Shown here one piece after another: positions 37,143 through 46,339 of a DNA stretch of 64,000 bases. Under the pieces are notes generated by a model. It was not told where the DNA came from and made no database searches. It saw nothing but the letters and a program-made list of their open reading frames with translations. A program made the translations under genes and the position numbers. The stretch's first letter is position 1. Each line of letters starts with the position of its first letter. Source of the DNA: Hafnia alvei (lineage in GTDB: Bacteria > Pseudomonadota > Gammaproteobacteria > Enterobacterales > Enterobacteriaceae); assembly GCF_900095695.1 (NCBI RefSeq), contig NZ_FMIQ01000031.1, positions 16,774 through 80,773 of the forward strand, read 5' to 3'.

Positions 37143-37229
37143 GATTTTAGGGGGAATCGTAGGGATGGGGTCGTAGCAGCTTTAGCTGCCAGAGCGCCCC
37201 ACCCTGCGGTAGCCCCCGTGCATCTCGAT
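37143..37229. repeat. dispersed stem-loop repeat, copy 3 (diverged)
   Basis: An 87-base core sharing the ends GATTTTAGGGGG and CCCCCGTGCATCTCGAT with copies 1 and 2. The middle stem is CGTAGGG/CCCTGCG instead of TACACCG/CGGTGTG and the tip AGCAGC/GCTGC instead of AGCGGC/GCCGC. Both strands change together, preserving pairing. It lies between xapA and the MFS gene. Confidence 0.85.
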
Positions 37230-37276
37230 CAATTAAACGTTCGCATTACGCTTATGCTGCCCGCTATTGGCCTAAA

Positions 37277-38113
37277 TTACTGCGCATAGCCCGCAACAAA
37301 TGTACCGATCAGGCGGACAAAGTCGTCGGTTACCATGGCAGCGCATTTCAGCGTTTGTTCGTGAGAAAGCTCGACGTCGCTCAGGCCTTCAGCCATGTTG
37401 GTGATGGCTGAAACCGCCAGCACTTTCAGGCCGCAGTGGCGAGCCGCAATCACTTCAGGCACCACAGACATCCCCACCACGTCGCCGCCGATCATTTGCA
37501 TCATGCGGATTTCAGCGGCGGTTTCGAAGTTAGGCCCCGGATAGGAAACGAATATCCCTTCGTGCAGTTTTAGCGACAAAGATTCGGCGGTTTGATGCAG
37601 GCGGCTACGCAGGTCGGCGTCATAGGCGTTGGCGAGGCTGAAGAAACGCGGGCCAAAACGTTCATCATTAGGGCCAACCAGCGGCGTTGAAGGCATGGTG
37701 TTAATGTGATCGTTAAGTGCCACCAAGCTCCCAGCGGGAATACCGGTATTCAGAGAGCCAGCCGCGTTGGTACAAAATAGGAACTCACAGCCCAAAAGTT
37801 TGAAGGTGCGTACCGCTGGGGTCATGATCCCCATGCCTTTGCCTTCATAGAAATGTCCGCGCCCTTTCATACAGACAACGTCTACGCCGTTGATCGAACC
37901 TAACACTAACTCTCCGGCATGGCCGACGACGGTACTGACGGGAAAACCGGGCAGATCCTGATAGGAAATAGCGACTTTGTTATCAAGCTGGTCGGCAAAT
38001 ACACCTAAACCGGAGCCGAGAATGAGCGCAATGCGTGGTTTGAATCCGGGCTTAGCCGCGCGGATGATATCTGCGGCATGAAAAGGGAAGTTATCACAAT
38101 GTGAGAAAGACAT
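37277..38113 (-). CDS. xapA: purine nucleoside phosphorylase II (xanthosine phosphorylase)
   Basis: XapA phosphorolyses xanthosine, inosine and guanosine to the free base and ribose-1-phosphate. The 278-aa trimeric-type PNP (E. coli 277) shows the phosphate loop ILGSGLGVFAD, GHAGELVLG, GRGHFYEGKGMGIMTPAVRTFKLLGCE, the purine-binding VSYPGPNFETAAEIRMM, and VGMSVVPEVIAARHCGLKVLAVSAITNMAEGLS. All are very close to E. coli XapA. The ATG at 38111-38113 (MSFSHCDNF) follows TGGAG; the long upstream extension is not in the family. First gene of a xapA-MFS-xapR run. Confidence 0.94.
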   Translation of the reverse strand: MSFSHCDNFPFHAADIIRAAKPGFKPRIALILGSGLGVFADQLDNKVAISYQDLPGFPVSTVVGHAGELVLGSINGVDVVCMKGRGHFYEGKGMGIMTPAVRTFKLLGCEFLFCTNAAGSLNTGIPAGSLVALNDHINTMPSTPLVGPNDERFGPRFFSLANAYDADLRSRLHQTAESLSLKLHEGIFVSYPGPNFETAAEIRMMQMIGGDVVGMSVVPEVIAARHCGLKVLAVSAITNMAEGLSDVELSHEQTLKCAAMVTDDFVRLIGTFVAGYAQ

Positions 38114-38416
38114 AGTCGACTCCAGAAAAGGGAAGGTATGTCCGCATTGTGTGTATGGCTTCGATTGGCAATCCAATATTAAAAATGCTTTGATTGATAT
38201 GAAAATCGAATTGATAGCGCGCTTGGGCAATTTATATTTCAGATTCAGCGCATTGTGAAAGCGACGAGGAAGAGGTACTCGCGGATGGGTGCTAACTCAA
38301 ATTGCCATTCTGTGATCGGAATCTCACTGGTGGATTCATTGACGGCGGTGTTGTCTTTGCGCATAAGTTAACGTAGTGATTGATTATTTGTGGGTGAAAT
38401 CCATAGGGAGGCGGTC
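38114..38416. other. xapA/pxpB divergent intergenic region
   Basis: 303 bases separating divergent xapA and pxpB starts; it should contain both promoters and the XapR site. A few inverted TTGA/TCAA elements occur near 38160-38215, but I could not define an operator. There is no ORF of interest. Confidence 0.5.
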
Positions 38417-39073
38417 TTGCAAAAAGCACGATGTTATCTGTTAGGTGAACGCGCGGCGGTGTTAGAACTTGAGCCCCCTTTGTCTTTAGAGAGTCAAAAG
38501 CGTATTTGGTCGTTAACCACGCGCCTGCGCGAGTATCCGAACGTAGCGGAAGTGATTCCCGGTATGAACAACATTACTCTGCTGCTATCGGTACCGAAGG
38601 CCGATCCGGTTGAAGCGCTGGAAAAACTACAGCAGTGGTGGGAAGAGAGCGAGTCTGCCCAGCCAGAAGTGAGCCACATTGATATCCCCGTGATCTATGG
38701 CGGAGCAGAAGGACCCGATCTAGAAGAAGTGGCTCGATTGCATAATCTGACCGCACGTCAGACCGTCGAGCTGCACAGCAGCGCCGAATATGTGGTCTAT
38801 TTCCTCGGTTTTCAGCCGGGCTTCGGTTATTTGGGCGGTTTGCCTGAGGCGTTGCATACGCCACGACGCGCGGTTCCCAGAGTGAAAGTGCCGCAGGGCT
38901 CGGTGGGTATCGGCGGCAGCCATACCGGTGTTTATCCGCTAGCATCTCCCGGTGGTTGGCAGATTATTGGCAATACGCCGCTGGCGTTATTTGATCCTCA
39001 GGCTTCGTCATCAACCTTGCTACGTCCCGGTGATAGCGTGCGCTTTGTACCGCAGAAGGAGGGAGTATGTTGA
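38417..39073 (+). CDS. pxpB: 5-oxoprolinase subunit PxpB
   Basis: PxpB works with PxpC and PxpA to cleave 5-oxoproline to glutamate with ATP, removing this damage product. The 218-aa length equals E. coli YbgJ. The cyclophilin-like/KipI fold shows [12 protein letters not shown] and the signature [18 protein letters not shown] followed by [15 protein letters not shown]. The start is a TTG at 38417, five bases after GGAGG and aligning with the E. coli N-terminus ([10 protein letters not shown]); an upstream GTG at 38390 is less likely. It overlaps pxpC by seven bases. Confidence 0.92.
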   Translation: MQKARCYLLGERAAVLELEPPLSLESQKRIWSLTTRLREYPNVAEVIPGMNNITLLLSVPKADPVEALEKLQQWWEESESAQPEVSHIDIPVIYGGAEGPDLEEVARLHNLTARQTVELHSSAEYVVYFLGFQPGFGYLGGLPEALHTPRRAVPRVKVPQGSVGIGGSHTGVYPLASPGGWQIIGNTPLALFDPQASSSTLLRPGDSVRFVPQKEGVC

Positions 39074-39996
39074 AAATTATTCGTGCGGGTTTGCAAACGA
39101 CGGTACAGGATCAGGGGCGTCATGGCTTTCGTGGTCAGGGCGTGGGTTTAGGCGGTGCTTTGGACGCGCCCGCGCTGTACGCCGCGAATATCTTGGTAGG
39201 AAATAAAGGCACTGACGCAGGGCTTGAGATCACCCTCGGTGAATGTACGGTGGAGTTTACCCGCGATGGCTGGATGGCATTAACCGGCGCGGGGTGCGAT
39301 GCCTATCTGGATAAGCAGCGTATCTGGACCGGCTGGAATTATCCGGTTCGTGCGGGACAACGTTTGATGTTACACCGCCCTAAGCGCGGCATGCGTAGCT
39401 ATCTTGCCGTCAGCGGAGGGATTGATGTGCCCGAAGTATTGGGATCGCGAAGCACCGATCTCACCGGCGGCTTTGGCGGATTGGAAGGGCGTAAATTAAA
39501 GGATGGCGATAGCTTACCTTTAGCCGATGTGCGCTTTGTGCCGAAAAAATCCCAAGGTATTAAGCAACTACTTTTCAACAACTATATCCGTGTGTTGCCG
39601 GGGCCAGAGTTTCAGGAATTTAGCCCGCAGGAACAGGACTTTTTCTGGCGTACACCGTGGCATCTCAGCCCGCAAAGTAATCGTATGGGCTATCGCTTAA
39701 CCGGACATTCGTTGAAACGCGAGAGTTCACGCGAGATGTTTGCACATGGTCTATTGCCCGGCGTTATTCAGGTGCCTCACGGCGGTCAGCCGATTGTGCT
39801 GATGGCTGATGCGCAAACCACCGGCGGATATCCGCGTATTGCCTGTGTGATCGAAGCCGATCTCTATCATTTGGCACAGATCCGCCTCGGTGAGCCGATT
39901 CACTTTATTCGTTGCACGCTGGCACAAGCCCAGCAGGCGTATAAAGAACAGAGAATTTATCTGCGCCAGCTGGAGCGAGGGATTCAGGGTGATTGA
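39067..39996 (+). CDS. pxpC: 5-oxoprolinase subunit PxpC
   Basis: PxpC (YbgK, KipA/urea-amidolyase-like fold) is the partner of PxpB in ATP-dependent phosphorylation of 5-oxoproline. Its 309 aa (E. coli 310) begin [27 protein letters not shown], the typical carboxyltransferase-domain start. They include [22 protein letters not shown] and the ending [25 protein letters not shown]. It overlaps pxpB (7 bases) and pxpA (8 bases), so the three are translationally coupled. Confidence 0.94.
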   Translation: MLKIIRAGLQTTVQDQGRHGFRGQGVGLGGALDAPALYAANILVGNKGTDAGLEITLGECTVEFTRDGWMALTGAGCDAYLDKQRIWTGWNYPVRAGQRLMLHRPKRGMRSYLAVSGGIDVPEVLGSRSTDLTGGFGGLEGRKLKDGDSLPLADVRFVPKKSQGIKQLLFNNYIRVLPGPEFQEFSPQEQDFFWRTPWHLSPQSNRMGYRLTGHSLKRESSREMFAHGLLPGVIQVPHGGQPIVLMADAQTTGGYPRIACVIEADLYHLAQIRLGEPIHFIRCTLAQAQQAYKEQRIYLRQLERGIQGD

Positions 39997-40723
39997 TCTC
40001 AATGCGGATTTAGGCGAAGGCGGGGCGAACGACTATGCGCTGCTAAAGCTGGTCAGCTCAGCCAATATCGCCTGCGGATATCACGCCGGTGATGATGCAA
40101 CCATGCGACAGTCGGTTATTTGGGCCAAGGAGTTGGGCGTCGCTATCGGCGCACACCCTAGCTTTGCTGACCGAGAGAATTTTGGCCGCAGCCGTCAAAA
40201 CCTGCCACCGGATGAGGTTTATCAGTTGGTTACTGAACAGCTTCATGCGCTCAATCGGCATTGTTTGGCGCTGGGTGCAACCCTGCGGCACGTGAAACCC
40301 CATGGCATGCTCTACAACCAAGCTGCGGTTGACCCCGCGCTGGCGCATGCCATTGCGCGTGCCGTGCTGGATTTTAACCCCGCCCTGCGTTTGGTTGGTC
40401 TGGCGGGAAGCGCACTGATAAGTGAGGGGCGGGCATTAGGTTTAACCACATGGCAGGAAGTTTTTGCCGATCGCAACTATCAGGCTGATGGTTCTTTAGT
40501 TGCGCGTAGTGAACCTAATGCGTTAATCACTGATGACCAACAGGCACTGCGACACACCCTGATGATGGTACAACATCATCAGGTGGTTACCCCTCAGGGC
40601 GATATTGTGCCTGTTCAGGCTGATACCGTATGTTTGCACGGCGACAATGCGCATGCGTTGGATTTCGCACGTTTGTTACGCGCCCATTTTTCACAGCAAG
40701 GGATTAAGGTCAGCGCCGAGTGA
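39989..40723 (+). CDS. pxpA: 5-oxoprolinase subunit PxpA (LamB/YcsF family)
   Basis: PxpA hydrolyses the activated ring of 5-oxoproline. The 244 aa match E. coli PxpA in length. Family motifs: [11 protein letters not shown] at the N-terminus, [56 protein letters not shown] and [11 protein letters not shown]. These supply Asp/His/Lys residues lining the active site. The GTG at 39989 aligns with the family start and overlaps the end of pxpC. nei follows 66 bases later on the same strand, as in E. coli. Confidence 0.94.
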   Translation: MIDLNADLGEGGANDYALLKLVSSANIACGYHAGDDATMRQSVIWAKELGVAIGAHPSFADRENFGRSRQNLPPDEVYQLVTEQLHALNRHCLALGATLRHVKPHGMLYNQAAVDPALAHAIARAVLDFNPALRLVGLAGSALISEGRALGLTTWQEVFADRNYQADGSLVARSEPNALITDDQQALRHTLMMVQHHQVVTPQGDIVPVQADTVCLHGDNAHALDFARLLRAHFSQQGIKVSAE

Positions 40724-40789
40724 CGTTTGGCACGCTATGCCGATCGCGCTATTCTGGCCTTAGGTTTTAGCCAGATTAAGAGAGTTCAG

Positions 40790-41581
40790 ATGCCAGAAGG
40801 CCCAGAGATTCGTCGCGCTGCGGATAAGCTCACCGATGCCGTAGTGGGCAAAACGCTGACCGAAGTATGGTTTGCGTTTCCTCAGTTAAAGCATTATCAG
40901 TCACAGCTGGTAGGCGAAAAAATTGAAGACATTGAAACGCGAGGTAAAGCGTTACTGACGCACTTTTCCAATGGCTTAACCATGTATAGCCATAATCAGC
41001 TCTACGGGGTGTGGAAAATCGTTGATGCGGGCGAAACGCCGGATACCAAACGCGATCTGCGCGTTCGTCTTGAAACCGAAGATAAAGCCATTTTGTTATA
41101 TAGCGCGTCGGATATCACCATCGCACCGCGTGAGGAGATCGCACAGCATCCGTTTTTGCAACGGGTTGGGCCGGATGTTTTAGATTTGCGGCTGAATGCG
41201 ACGCAGGTCAAAGAGCGCTTGATGCAGCCTGCGTTTCGTCGCCGTCAGTTTGGCGGATTATTGCTGGATCAGCGCTTTTTAGCGGGGTTAGGTAACTATC
41301 TGCGGGTTGAGATTTTGTGGGATGCTGAGCTGGCGCCAACGCATAACGCCCAGTCGCTGCGTGAAGATCAGCTTGAGCACCTATCCCATGCGCTGTTGGA
41401 TATTCCTCGGCTTTCGTATAACACCCGTGGAACGATGGATGACGATGTGCATCATGGCGCTCTGTTTCAATTTAAAGTCTTTCATCGTGCCGGTGAGCCT
41501 TGTTTGCGCTGCGGCGAGATGATTGAGAAAACGATGATTTCGTCTAGACCGTTTTATTGGTGCCCGAATTGCCAGCGGTGA
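40790..41581 (+). CDS. nei: endonuclease VIII (oxidised-pyrimidine DNA glycosylase)
   Basis: Nei removes oxidised pyrimidines from DNA and nicks the strand. The start [14 protein letters not shown] gives Pro2 (the catalytic N-terminal imine former after Met removal) and Glu3. The helix-two-turn-helix region is [23 protein letters not shown]-terminal zinc finger (CLRCG ... WCPNC) ends the protein. Length 263 aa equals E. coli. The open frame begins 21 codons earlier, but only the ATG at 40790 leaves the essential Pro at the N-terminus. It is the last gene after pxpBCA and converges on gltA. Confidence 0.96.
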   Translation: MPEGPEIRRAADKLTDAVVGKTLTEVWFAFPQLKHYQSQLVGEKIEDIETRGKALLTHFSNGLTMYSHNQLYGVWKIVDAGETPDTKRDLRVRLETEDKAILLYSASDITIAPREEIAQHPFLQRVGPDVLDLRLNATQVKERLMQPAFRRRQFGGLLLDQRFLAGLGNYLRVEILWDAELAPTHNAQSLREDQLEHLSHALLDIPRLSYNTRGTMDDDVHHGALFQFKVFHRAGEPCLRCGEMIEKTMISSRPFYWCPNCQR

Positions 41582-41595
41582 TGGTTAGGAATAAT

Positions 41596-41692
41596 ACGCC
41601 CTTCCAGCTCTCCCCTAGGTAGGGGACGGAGCAGATTGGAATAGGTTCTCGGCATGCTTCTCCCCCTGACAAGGGGGAGTCTGGGAGGGCGT
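41596..41692. repeat. branched palindrome between convergent nei and gltA
   Basis: Outer arms ACGCCCTTCCAG (41596-41607) and CTGGGAGGGCGT (41681-41692) enclose two hairpins. The first is CTCTCCCCTAGGTAGGGGACGGAG. The second is CTCCCCCTGACAAGGGGGAG. As RNA from either strand this gives a three-way junction, possibly a bidirectional terminator. It resembles GC-rich palindromic repeats scattered in enterobacterial genomes. Confidence 0.7.
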
Positions 41693-41702
41693 TTTAGATA
41701 AA

Positions 41703-42983
41703 TTATTTCTTCAACTGAGACTCAAACGGACGTTTGTCGTAGCCGGTGTACAGCTGACGAGGACGCGCAATTTTAATGCCGTCGTCGTGCATTTCGTTCC
41801 AATGGGCAATCCAGCCAACGGTACGTGCCATAGCGAAGATAACGGTAAACATTGAAGACGGAATACCCATAGCTTTCAAAATGATGCCAGAGTAGAAGTC
41901 GACGTTTGGATACAGTTTTTTCTCGATGAAGTACGGGTCGTTCAGCGCGATGTGTTCCAGCTCCATCGCCACTTCCAGCAGGTCATCTTGCAGGTTCAAT
42001 TCTCTCAACACTTCGTGACAGGTTTCACGCATCACGGTAGCGCGTGGGTCATAGTTTTTATAAACACGGTGACCGAAGCCCATCAGGCGGAAAGAGTCGT
42101 TTTTGTCTTTGGCACGACGAACAAACTCTGGAATGTGATCAACAGAGCTGATTTCTTCCAGCATTTTCAGTGCGGCTTCGTTTGCACCGCCGTGCGCAGG
42201 TCCCCACAGCGAGGCAATACCTGCAGCGATACAGGCAAAGGGATTAGCACCGGAAGAGCCTGCGGTACGAACGGTTGAGGTCGATGCGTTTTGTTCGTGG
42301 TCAGCGTGTAGGATTAAAATACGATCCATGGCGCGCTCAAGGATTGGGTTGACCACATATTCTTCACACGGCGTAGAGAACATCATGTTCAAGAAGTTGC
42401 CAGCGTAAGACAGATCATTCTTCGGATAAACAAACGGTTGGCCGAGTGAATATTTGTAGCACATCGCCGCCAGCGTTGGCATTTTAGACAACAGACGATA
42501 TGCCGCAATCTCACGATGGCGTTCGTTGTTAACGTCTAACGAGTCATGATAGAACGCCGCCAGAGAGGCGGTAACACCGCACATCACCGCCATTGGGTGA
42601 GAGTCGCGACGGAAACCGTGGAACAGACGGGTAATCTGTTCGTGGATCATGGTGTGGCGAGTGACCGTGGTTTTAAAGGTTTCGTACTCTTTTGCCGTTG
42701 GGGCTTCGCCGTAAAGCAGGATGTAGCTAACTTCCAAATAGTTGGAGTTTTTCGCCAGCTCATCGATTGGGAAACCGCGATGCAGCAGGATGCCTTCGTC
42801 ACCGTCGATATAGGTGATTTTTGATTCGCAAGAGGCCGTGGAGGTGAATCCTGGGTCAAACGTGAAGTAGCCCTTTGAACCGAGGCTACGAATATCAATC
42901 TCTTCTGCGCCCAACGTGCCCGAAAGTACATCAAGTTCAATTGTTTCGGAATCGAGCGTCAGCGTCGCTTTCTTGTTAGCCAT
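41703..42983 (-). CDS. gltA: citrate synthase (type II, hexameric)
   Basis: GltA condenses acetyl-CoA and oxaloacetate to citrate, the entry step of the TCA cycle. The 426 aa (E. coli 427) begin [22 protein letters not shown]. The active-site motifs are present: [25 protein letters not shown], the [16 protein letters not shown] catalytic His loop and the late Asp in the segment around [16 protein letters not shown]. The upstream frame extends 17 codons, but the ATG at 42981-42983 matches the family and has AGGAGAC upstream. It is divergent from sdhC. A strong TATAAT lies 130 bases upstream. Confidence 0.97.
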   Translation of the reverse strand: MANKKATLTLDSETIELDVLSGTLGAEEIDIRSLGSKGYFTFDPGFTSTASCESKITYIDGDEGILLHRGFPIDELAKNSNYLEVSYILLYGEAPTAKEYETFKTTVTRHTMIHEQITRLFHGFRRDSHPMAVMCGVTASLAAFYHDSLDVNNERHREIAAYRLLSKMPTLAAMCYKYSLGQPFVYPKNDLSYAGNFLNMMFSTPCEEYVVNPILERAMDRILILHADHEQNASTSTVRTAGSSGANPFACIAAGIASLWGPAHGGANEAALKMLEEISSVDHIPEFVRRAKDKNDSFRLMGFGHRVYKNYDPRATVMRETCHEVLRELNLQDDLLEVAMELEHIALNDPYFIEKKLYPNVDFYSGIILKAMGIPSSMFTVIFAMARTVGWIAHWNEMHDDGIKIARPRQLYTGYDKRPFESQLKK

Positions 42984-43112
42984 TACAGTCTCCTTAGCGC
43001 CTCTAGATTTAAGAACCATTAACGACCGACACACCGTTAGTGGGTACCAGCCTCCCTGTTAGCGATTCTTCGCGCTCTGTTGACCACCGTCGAATGTCGT
43101 GGGGGTCTTAAA

Positions 43113-43118
43113 TTATAG
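43113..43118 (-). promoter_or_regulatory. gltA -10 box
   Basis: A perfect TATAAT on the minus strand, 130 bases upstream of the gltA ATG. No good -35 lies 17 bases before it, in line with an activator-dependent promoter. Confidence 0.5.
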
Positions 43119-43403
43119 GGTACAGAGTGCAATTTATCCTGCTAACGGCCAGTTTGCCGTTCGACGACTACTCGCTCGTCGATGTTTAGAATGTTAATGA
43201 TTCGTTGGTATTCTTTATAACATAATTAATTATTGTCTACGTTAAACCTATGGGTATTCACATATTCCACTGTTGCATAACTTTGCACTGGGGGAAAGGG
43301 TTTGCTCATCAATAGTACAACGTAGGTCTATTCGCCACTCTGTTGTAACGGAAATGTTGATTCCTTGTCAAATCATGTAATTAATTTTGGCGTATTTGTT
43401 ACT

Positions 43404-43423
43404 TTCGTGACTTATGTCACTGT
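43404..43423. promoter_or_regulatory. CRP site upstream of the sdh promoter
   Basis: CGTGA-CTTATG-TCACT keeps GTGA-N6-TCAC of the CRP consensus. It is centred about 80 bases before the expected sdh transcription start, as in E. coli, where CRP activates sdhCDAB. Confidence 0.7.
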
Positions 43424-43458
43424 TCCGGTCAAATGTCTTTAATCAGGTTGTATTCGAA

Positions 43459-43487
43459 TTGTAATCAAATTGTGATACTTCTATACT
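43459..43487 (+). promoter_or_regulatory. sdhCDAB-sucABCD promoter
   Basis: TTGTAA (43459-43464), a 17-base spacer and TATACT (43482-43487), followed by GCCGCCAG. The -10 and the following bases match the E. coli sdh promoter as I recall it. The predicted leader is about 255 bases long. Confidence 0.8.
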
Positions 43488-43564
43488 GCCGCCAGGTCTC
43501 CGGGACTTATTGTTTTTTAGGGTTGTACCCTCTAAGAAACTGCCCTGAAGTAGGAGCACCCAGC

Positions 43565-43606
43565 GTGAATATGAAGCGCGCCGTTTTAGCACAGTGGAAG
43601 CTGTAG
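43565..43606 (+). CDS. possible short leader peptide in the sdh mRNA
   Basis: A 13-codon frame (GTG at 43565; an ATG two codons later) encodes a peptide ending MKRAVLAQWKL. An AGGAG lies eight bases before the GTG. Its last codons and stop sit inside a hairpin CGCGCC/GGCGCG (43577-43582 with 43606-43611). Translation would open that stem. I have no evidence of conservation; this could be chance. Confidence 0.3.
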   Translation: MNMKRAVLAQWKL

Positions 43607-43747
43607 GCGCGTGACGTGATGGATTACCCAACTTATTGGGTTGCGATAGGTGAACGCCGAAGCAACTTTAATCAGACAGGTAAAGCGCTGCTTGACCCCG
43701 CCCAGGCCCGGAGGAAGGAAAAATAATAAAAGAGCTGTGTGGGCGCT

Positions 43748-44149
43748 ATGATAAAAAATGTCGAAAAGCTTTCAAAAAAACAAAGACCCGTCAATCTGGA
43801 TCTGCAAACGATCCGATTTCCCGTCACTGCGATAGCCTCCATATTACACCGCGCTTCAGGTGTGATTACCTTTGTATCACTCGGTATTCTGCTTTGGTTG
43901 CTGGGACTTTCTCTTTCTTCTCCAGAAGGGTTTGTTCAGGCCGCAGCGGTTATGGATAGCTTTATCGTTAAATTCATTGTGTGGGGCATCCTCACCGCAT
44001 TGGCGTACCACATCTGTGGTGGTATTCGTCACATGTTGATGGATTTTGGCTACATCGAAGAGAGTTTCGCCGCAGGTAGTCGCACAGCTTATGTTTCATT
44101 TGCGATCACCGTCGTACTTTCTATTTTAGCTGGAGTCCTCGTATGGTAA
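43748..44149 (+). CDS. sdhC: succinate dehydrogenase cytochrome b556 subunit
   Basis: SdhC is the larger membrane anchor of complex II, binding quinone and, with SdhD, heme b. The 133 aa contain the N-terminal [23 protein letters not shown] (quinone-site Ser and Arg) and SGVITFV. Three membrane helices follow and the heme-ligand His lies in the [17 protein letters not shown] segment. The ATG at 43748 gives a start four residues longer than E. coli ([16 protein letters not shown]). It overlaps sdhD by seven bases. The long leader is the region targeted by sRNAs such as Spot 42 and RyhB in E. coli; I did not verify those sites here. Confidence 0.95.
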   Translation: MIKNVEKLSKKQRPVNLDLQTIRFPVTAIASILHRASGVITFVSLGILLWLLGLSLSSPEGFVQAAAVMDSFIVKFIVWGILTALAYHICGGIRHMLMDFGYIEESFAAGSRTAYVSFAITVVLSILAGVLVW

Positions 44150-44505
44150 CCCCAAACTCAAAAACCAGTGCATCAGCCTTAGGCCGTAATGGGATACATG
44201 ATTGGTTACTGCTGCGTGCGGCGGCCATCGTTATTACCTTATATGTTCTCTACATTCTCGGTTTTATCTTCACCGCAGATTCCCTGACCTATGAAATCTG
44301 GCGCGGATTCTTCGCCTCTAACATCACTAAAGTCTTTACCGTGCTCACGTTGGTATCAATTTTGGCTCACGCCTGGATTGGTATGTGGCAAGTGTTAACG
44401 GATTACATTAAACCGCTGGCATTACGGCTGATTCTTCAGCTCGTTATCGTTGTCGCGCTGGTGGTTTACTTGGTTTACGGAACATTAGTTGTGTGGGGTG
44501 CCTAA
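44143..44505 (+). CDS. sdhD: succinate dehydrogenase membrane anchor SdhD
   Basis: SdhD is the second anchor of complex II. The 120-aa protein has three membrane helices; the motif [20 protein letters not shown] includes the quinone-site Tyr/Trp region and lies after the heme-ligand His. The N-terminus ([18 protein letters not shown]) matches E. coli with a few extra residues before it. It overlaps sdhC by seven bases and ends one base before sdhA, so expression is coupled. Confidence 0.95.
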   Translation: MVTPNSKTSASALGRNGIHDWLLLRAAAIVITLYVLYILGFIFTADSLTYEIWRGFFASNITKVFTVLTLVSILAHAWIGMWQVLTDYIKPLALRLILQLVIVVALVVYLVYGTLVVWGA

Positions 44506-44506
44506 C

Positions 44507-46288
44507 ATGAGTCAGTCAGTTAGTGGTCTTGAAGTAAGAGAATTTGATGCTGTTGTTATCGGTGCGGGTGGCGCAGGTATGCGTGCCGCGCTGCAAATCT
44601 CCCAGATGGGACTGTCTTGCGCCCTGTTATCTAAAGTATTCCCAACGCGTTCACATACCGTATCCGCTCAGGGCGGTATCACGGTTGCACTGGGTAACAC
44701 CCATGAAGATAACTGGGAATGGCATATGTATGACACGGTGAAAGGTTCCGACTATATCGGTGACCAAGACGCCATTGAATATATGTGTAAAACCGGCCCA
44801 GAGGCGATTCTAGAATTAGAACACATGGGACTGCCATTCTCGCGTTTAGACGATGGCAAAATTTATCAGCGTCCGTTTGGTGGCCAGTCCAAAAACTTTG
44901 GCGGCGAGCAAGCGGCACGTACCGCAGCGGCGGCTGACCGTACCGGTCATGCGCTGTTGCACACGCTTTATCAGCAGAACCTGAAAAACCACACCACGAT
45001 TTTCTCCGAGTGGTACGCGCTGGATCTGGTGAAAAACCAAGACGGTGCCGTGGTTGGAACAACGGCTATCTGTATCGAAACCGGCGAAGTGGTTTACTTC
45101 AAAGCGAAAGCCACCATTTTGGCGACCGGCGGTGCAGGACGTATTTACCAGTCAACGACTAACGCGCATATCAATACCGGCGACGGCGTGGGTATGGCGC
45201 TGCGTGCTGGGGTTCCGGTACAGGATATGGAGATGTGGCAGTTCCACCCAACCGGTATCGCCGGTGCGGGGGTTCTGGTTACCGAAGGTTGCCGTGGTGA
45301 AGGCGGTTATTTGCTGAATAAACACGGTGAGCGTTTCATGGAGCGTTATGCGCCAAACGCGAAAGACCTTGCAGGCCGTGACGTGGTTGCACGCTCCATC
45401 ATGATTGAAATTCGTGAAGGCCGTGGCTGCGATGGTCCTTGGGGGCCGCATGCCAAACTGAAACTGGATCATCTGGGCAAAGACGTGCTTGAAGCACGCC
45501 TGCCGGGGATCTTGGAACTGTCGCGTACCTTTGCGCACGTGGATCCGGTGAAAGAGCCGATCCCGGTTATCCCAACCTGCCACTATATGATGGGCGGGAT
45601 CCCAACCAAAGTTACGGGCCAAGCGTTAACCGTGAATGAGAAGGGCGAAGACGTGGTGATCCCTGGGCTGTTCGCGGTTGGCGAAATTGCCTGCGTATCG
45701 GTTCATGGGGCTAACCGCCTAGGCGGTAACTCATTGCTTGACCTCGTGGTATTTGGGCGTTCTGCTGGCCTGCATTTGCAAGAGTGCCTGACCGAACAAG
45801 GTCCAAGCCGTGACGCTAGCGAATCTGATATCGAAGCATCTCTGGATCGTATGAATCGTTGGAACAACACCCGCAGCGGTGAAGATCCGGTTCAAATCCG
45901 TAAAGACCTCCAGTCTTGCATGCAGCACAACTTCTCGGTATTCCGCGAAGGTGATGCGATGGCGAAAGGCTTGGAAGAGCTGAAAGTGATCCGTGAGCGT
46001 CTGAAAAGCGCACGTCTGGACGATACTTCTAGCGATTTCAACACCCAACGCGTTGAGTGCTTGGAATTGGATAACCTGATGGAAACTGCTTTTGCGACCG
46101 CAGTTTCAGCGAACTTCCGTACCGAAAGCCGTGGCGCACATAGCCGCTTCGACTTCCCGGATCGTGATGACGCTAACTGGCTGTGCCATAGCCTGTATCT
46201 GCCGCAAACCGAGAGCATGACACGCCGCAGCGTGAACATGGAACCTAAGCTACGTCCGGCGTTCCCGCCGAAGATCCGTACTTATTGA
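44507..46288 (+). CDS. sdhA: succinate dehydrogenase flavoprotein subunit
   Basis: SdhA oxidises succinate to fumarate with covalently bound FAD. The dinucleotide loop [13 protein letters not shown] is near residue 17. [10 protein letters not shown] contains the FAD-linked His. The active site includes [15 protein letters not shown], the Arg of GRDVVARSI and the [19 protein letters not shown] stretch. The ATG at 44507 gives 593 aa versus 588 in E. coli, with a variable N-terminus [14 protein letters not shown]. It lies one base after sdhD. Confidence 0.97.
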   Translation: MSQSVSGLEVREFDAVVIGAGGAGMRAALQISQMGLSCALLSKVFPTRSHTVSAQGGITVALGNTHEDNWEWHMYDTVKGSDYIGDQDAIEYMCKTGPEAILELEHMGLPFSRLDDGKIYQRPFGGQSKNFGGEQAARTAAAADRTGHALLHTLYQQNLKNHTTIFSEWYALDLVKNQDGAVVGTTAICIETGEVVYFKAKATILATGGAGRIYQSTTNAHINTGDGVGMALRAGVPVQDMEMWQFHPTGIAGAGVLVTEGCRGEGGYLLNKHGERFMERYAPNAKDLAGRDVVARSIMIEIREGRGCDGPWGPHAKLKLDHLGKDVLEARLPGILELSRTFAHVDPVKEPIPVIPTCHYMMGGIPTKVTGQALTVNEKGEDVVIPGLFAVGEIACVSVHGANRLGGNSLLDLVVFGRSAGLHLQECLTEQGPSRDASESDIEASLDRMNRWNNTRSGEDPVQIRKDLQSCMQHNFSVFREGDAMAKGLEELKVIRERLKSARLDDTSSDFNTQRVECLELDNLMETAFATAVSANFRTESRGAHSRFDFPDRDDANWLCHSLYLPQTESMTRRSVNMEPKLRPAFPPKIRTY

Positions 46289-46339
46289 TTGTTCCATCAA
46301 TCACTCGGTTAGTTACCCATTTTTTGCGGAGAAACGGTC

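Larger units (their letters stand above)
42984..43564. promoter_or_regulatory. gltA/sdhC divergent control region
   Basis: This AT-rich gap holds the leftward gltA promoter (TATAAT at 43113-43118), a CRP site (43404-43423) and the rightward sdh promoter (43459-43487). The sdh leader beyond it carries several hairpins. ArcA and FNR control would be expected from E. coli, but I could not define those sites by eye. Confidence 0.75.
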
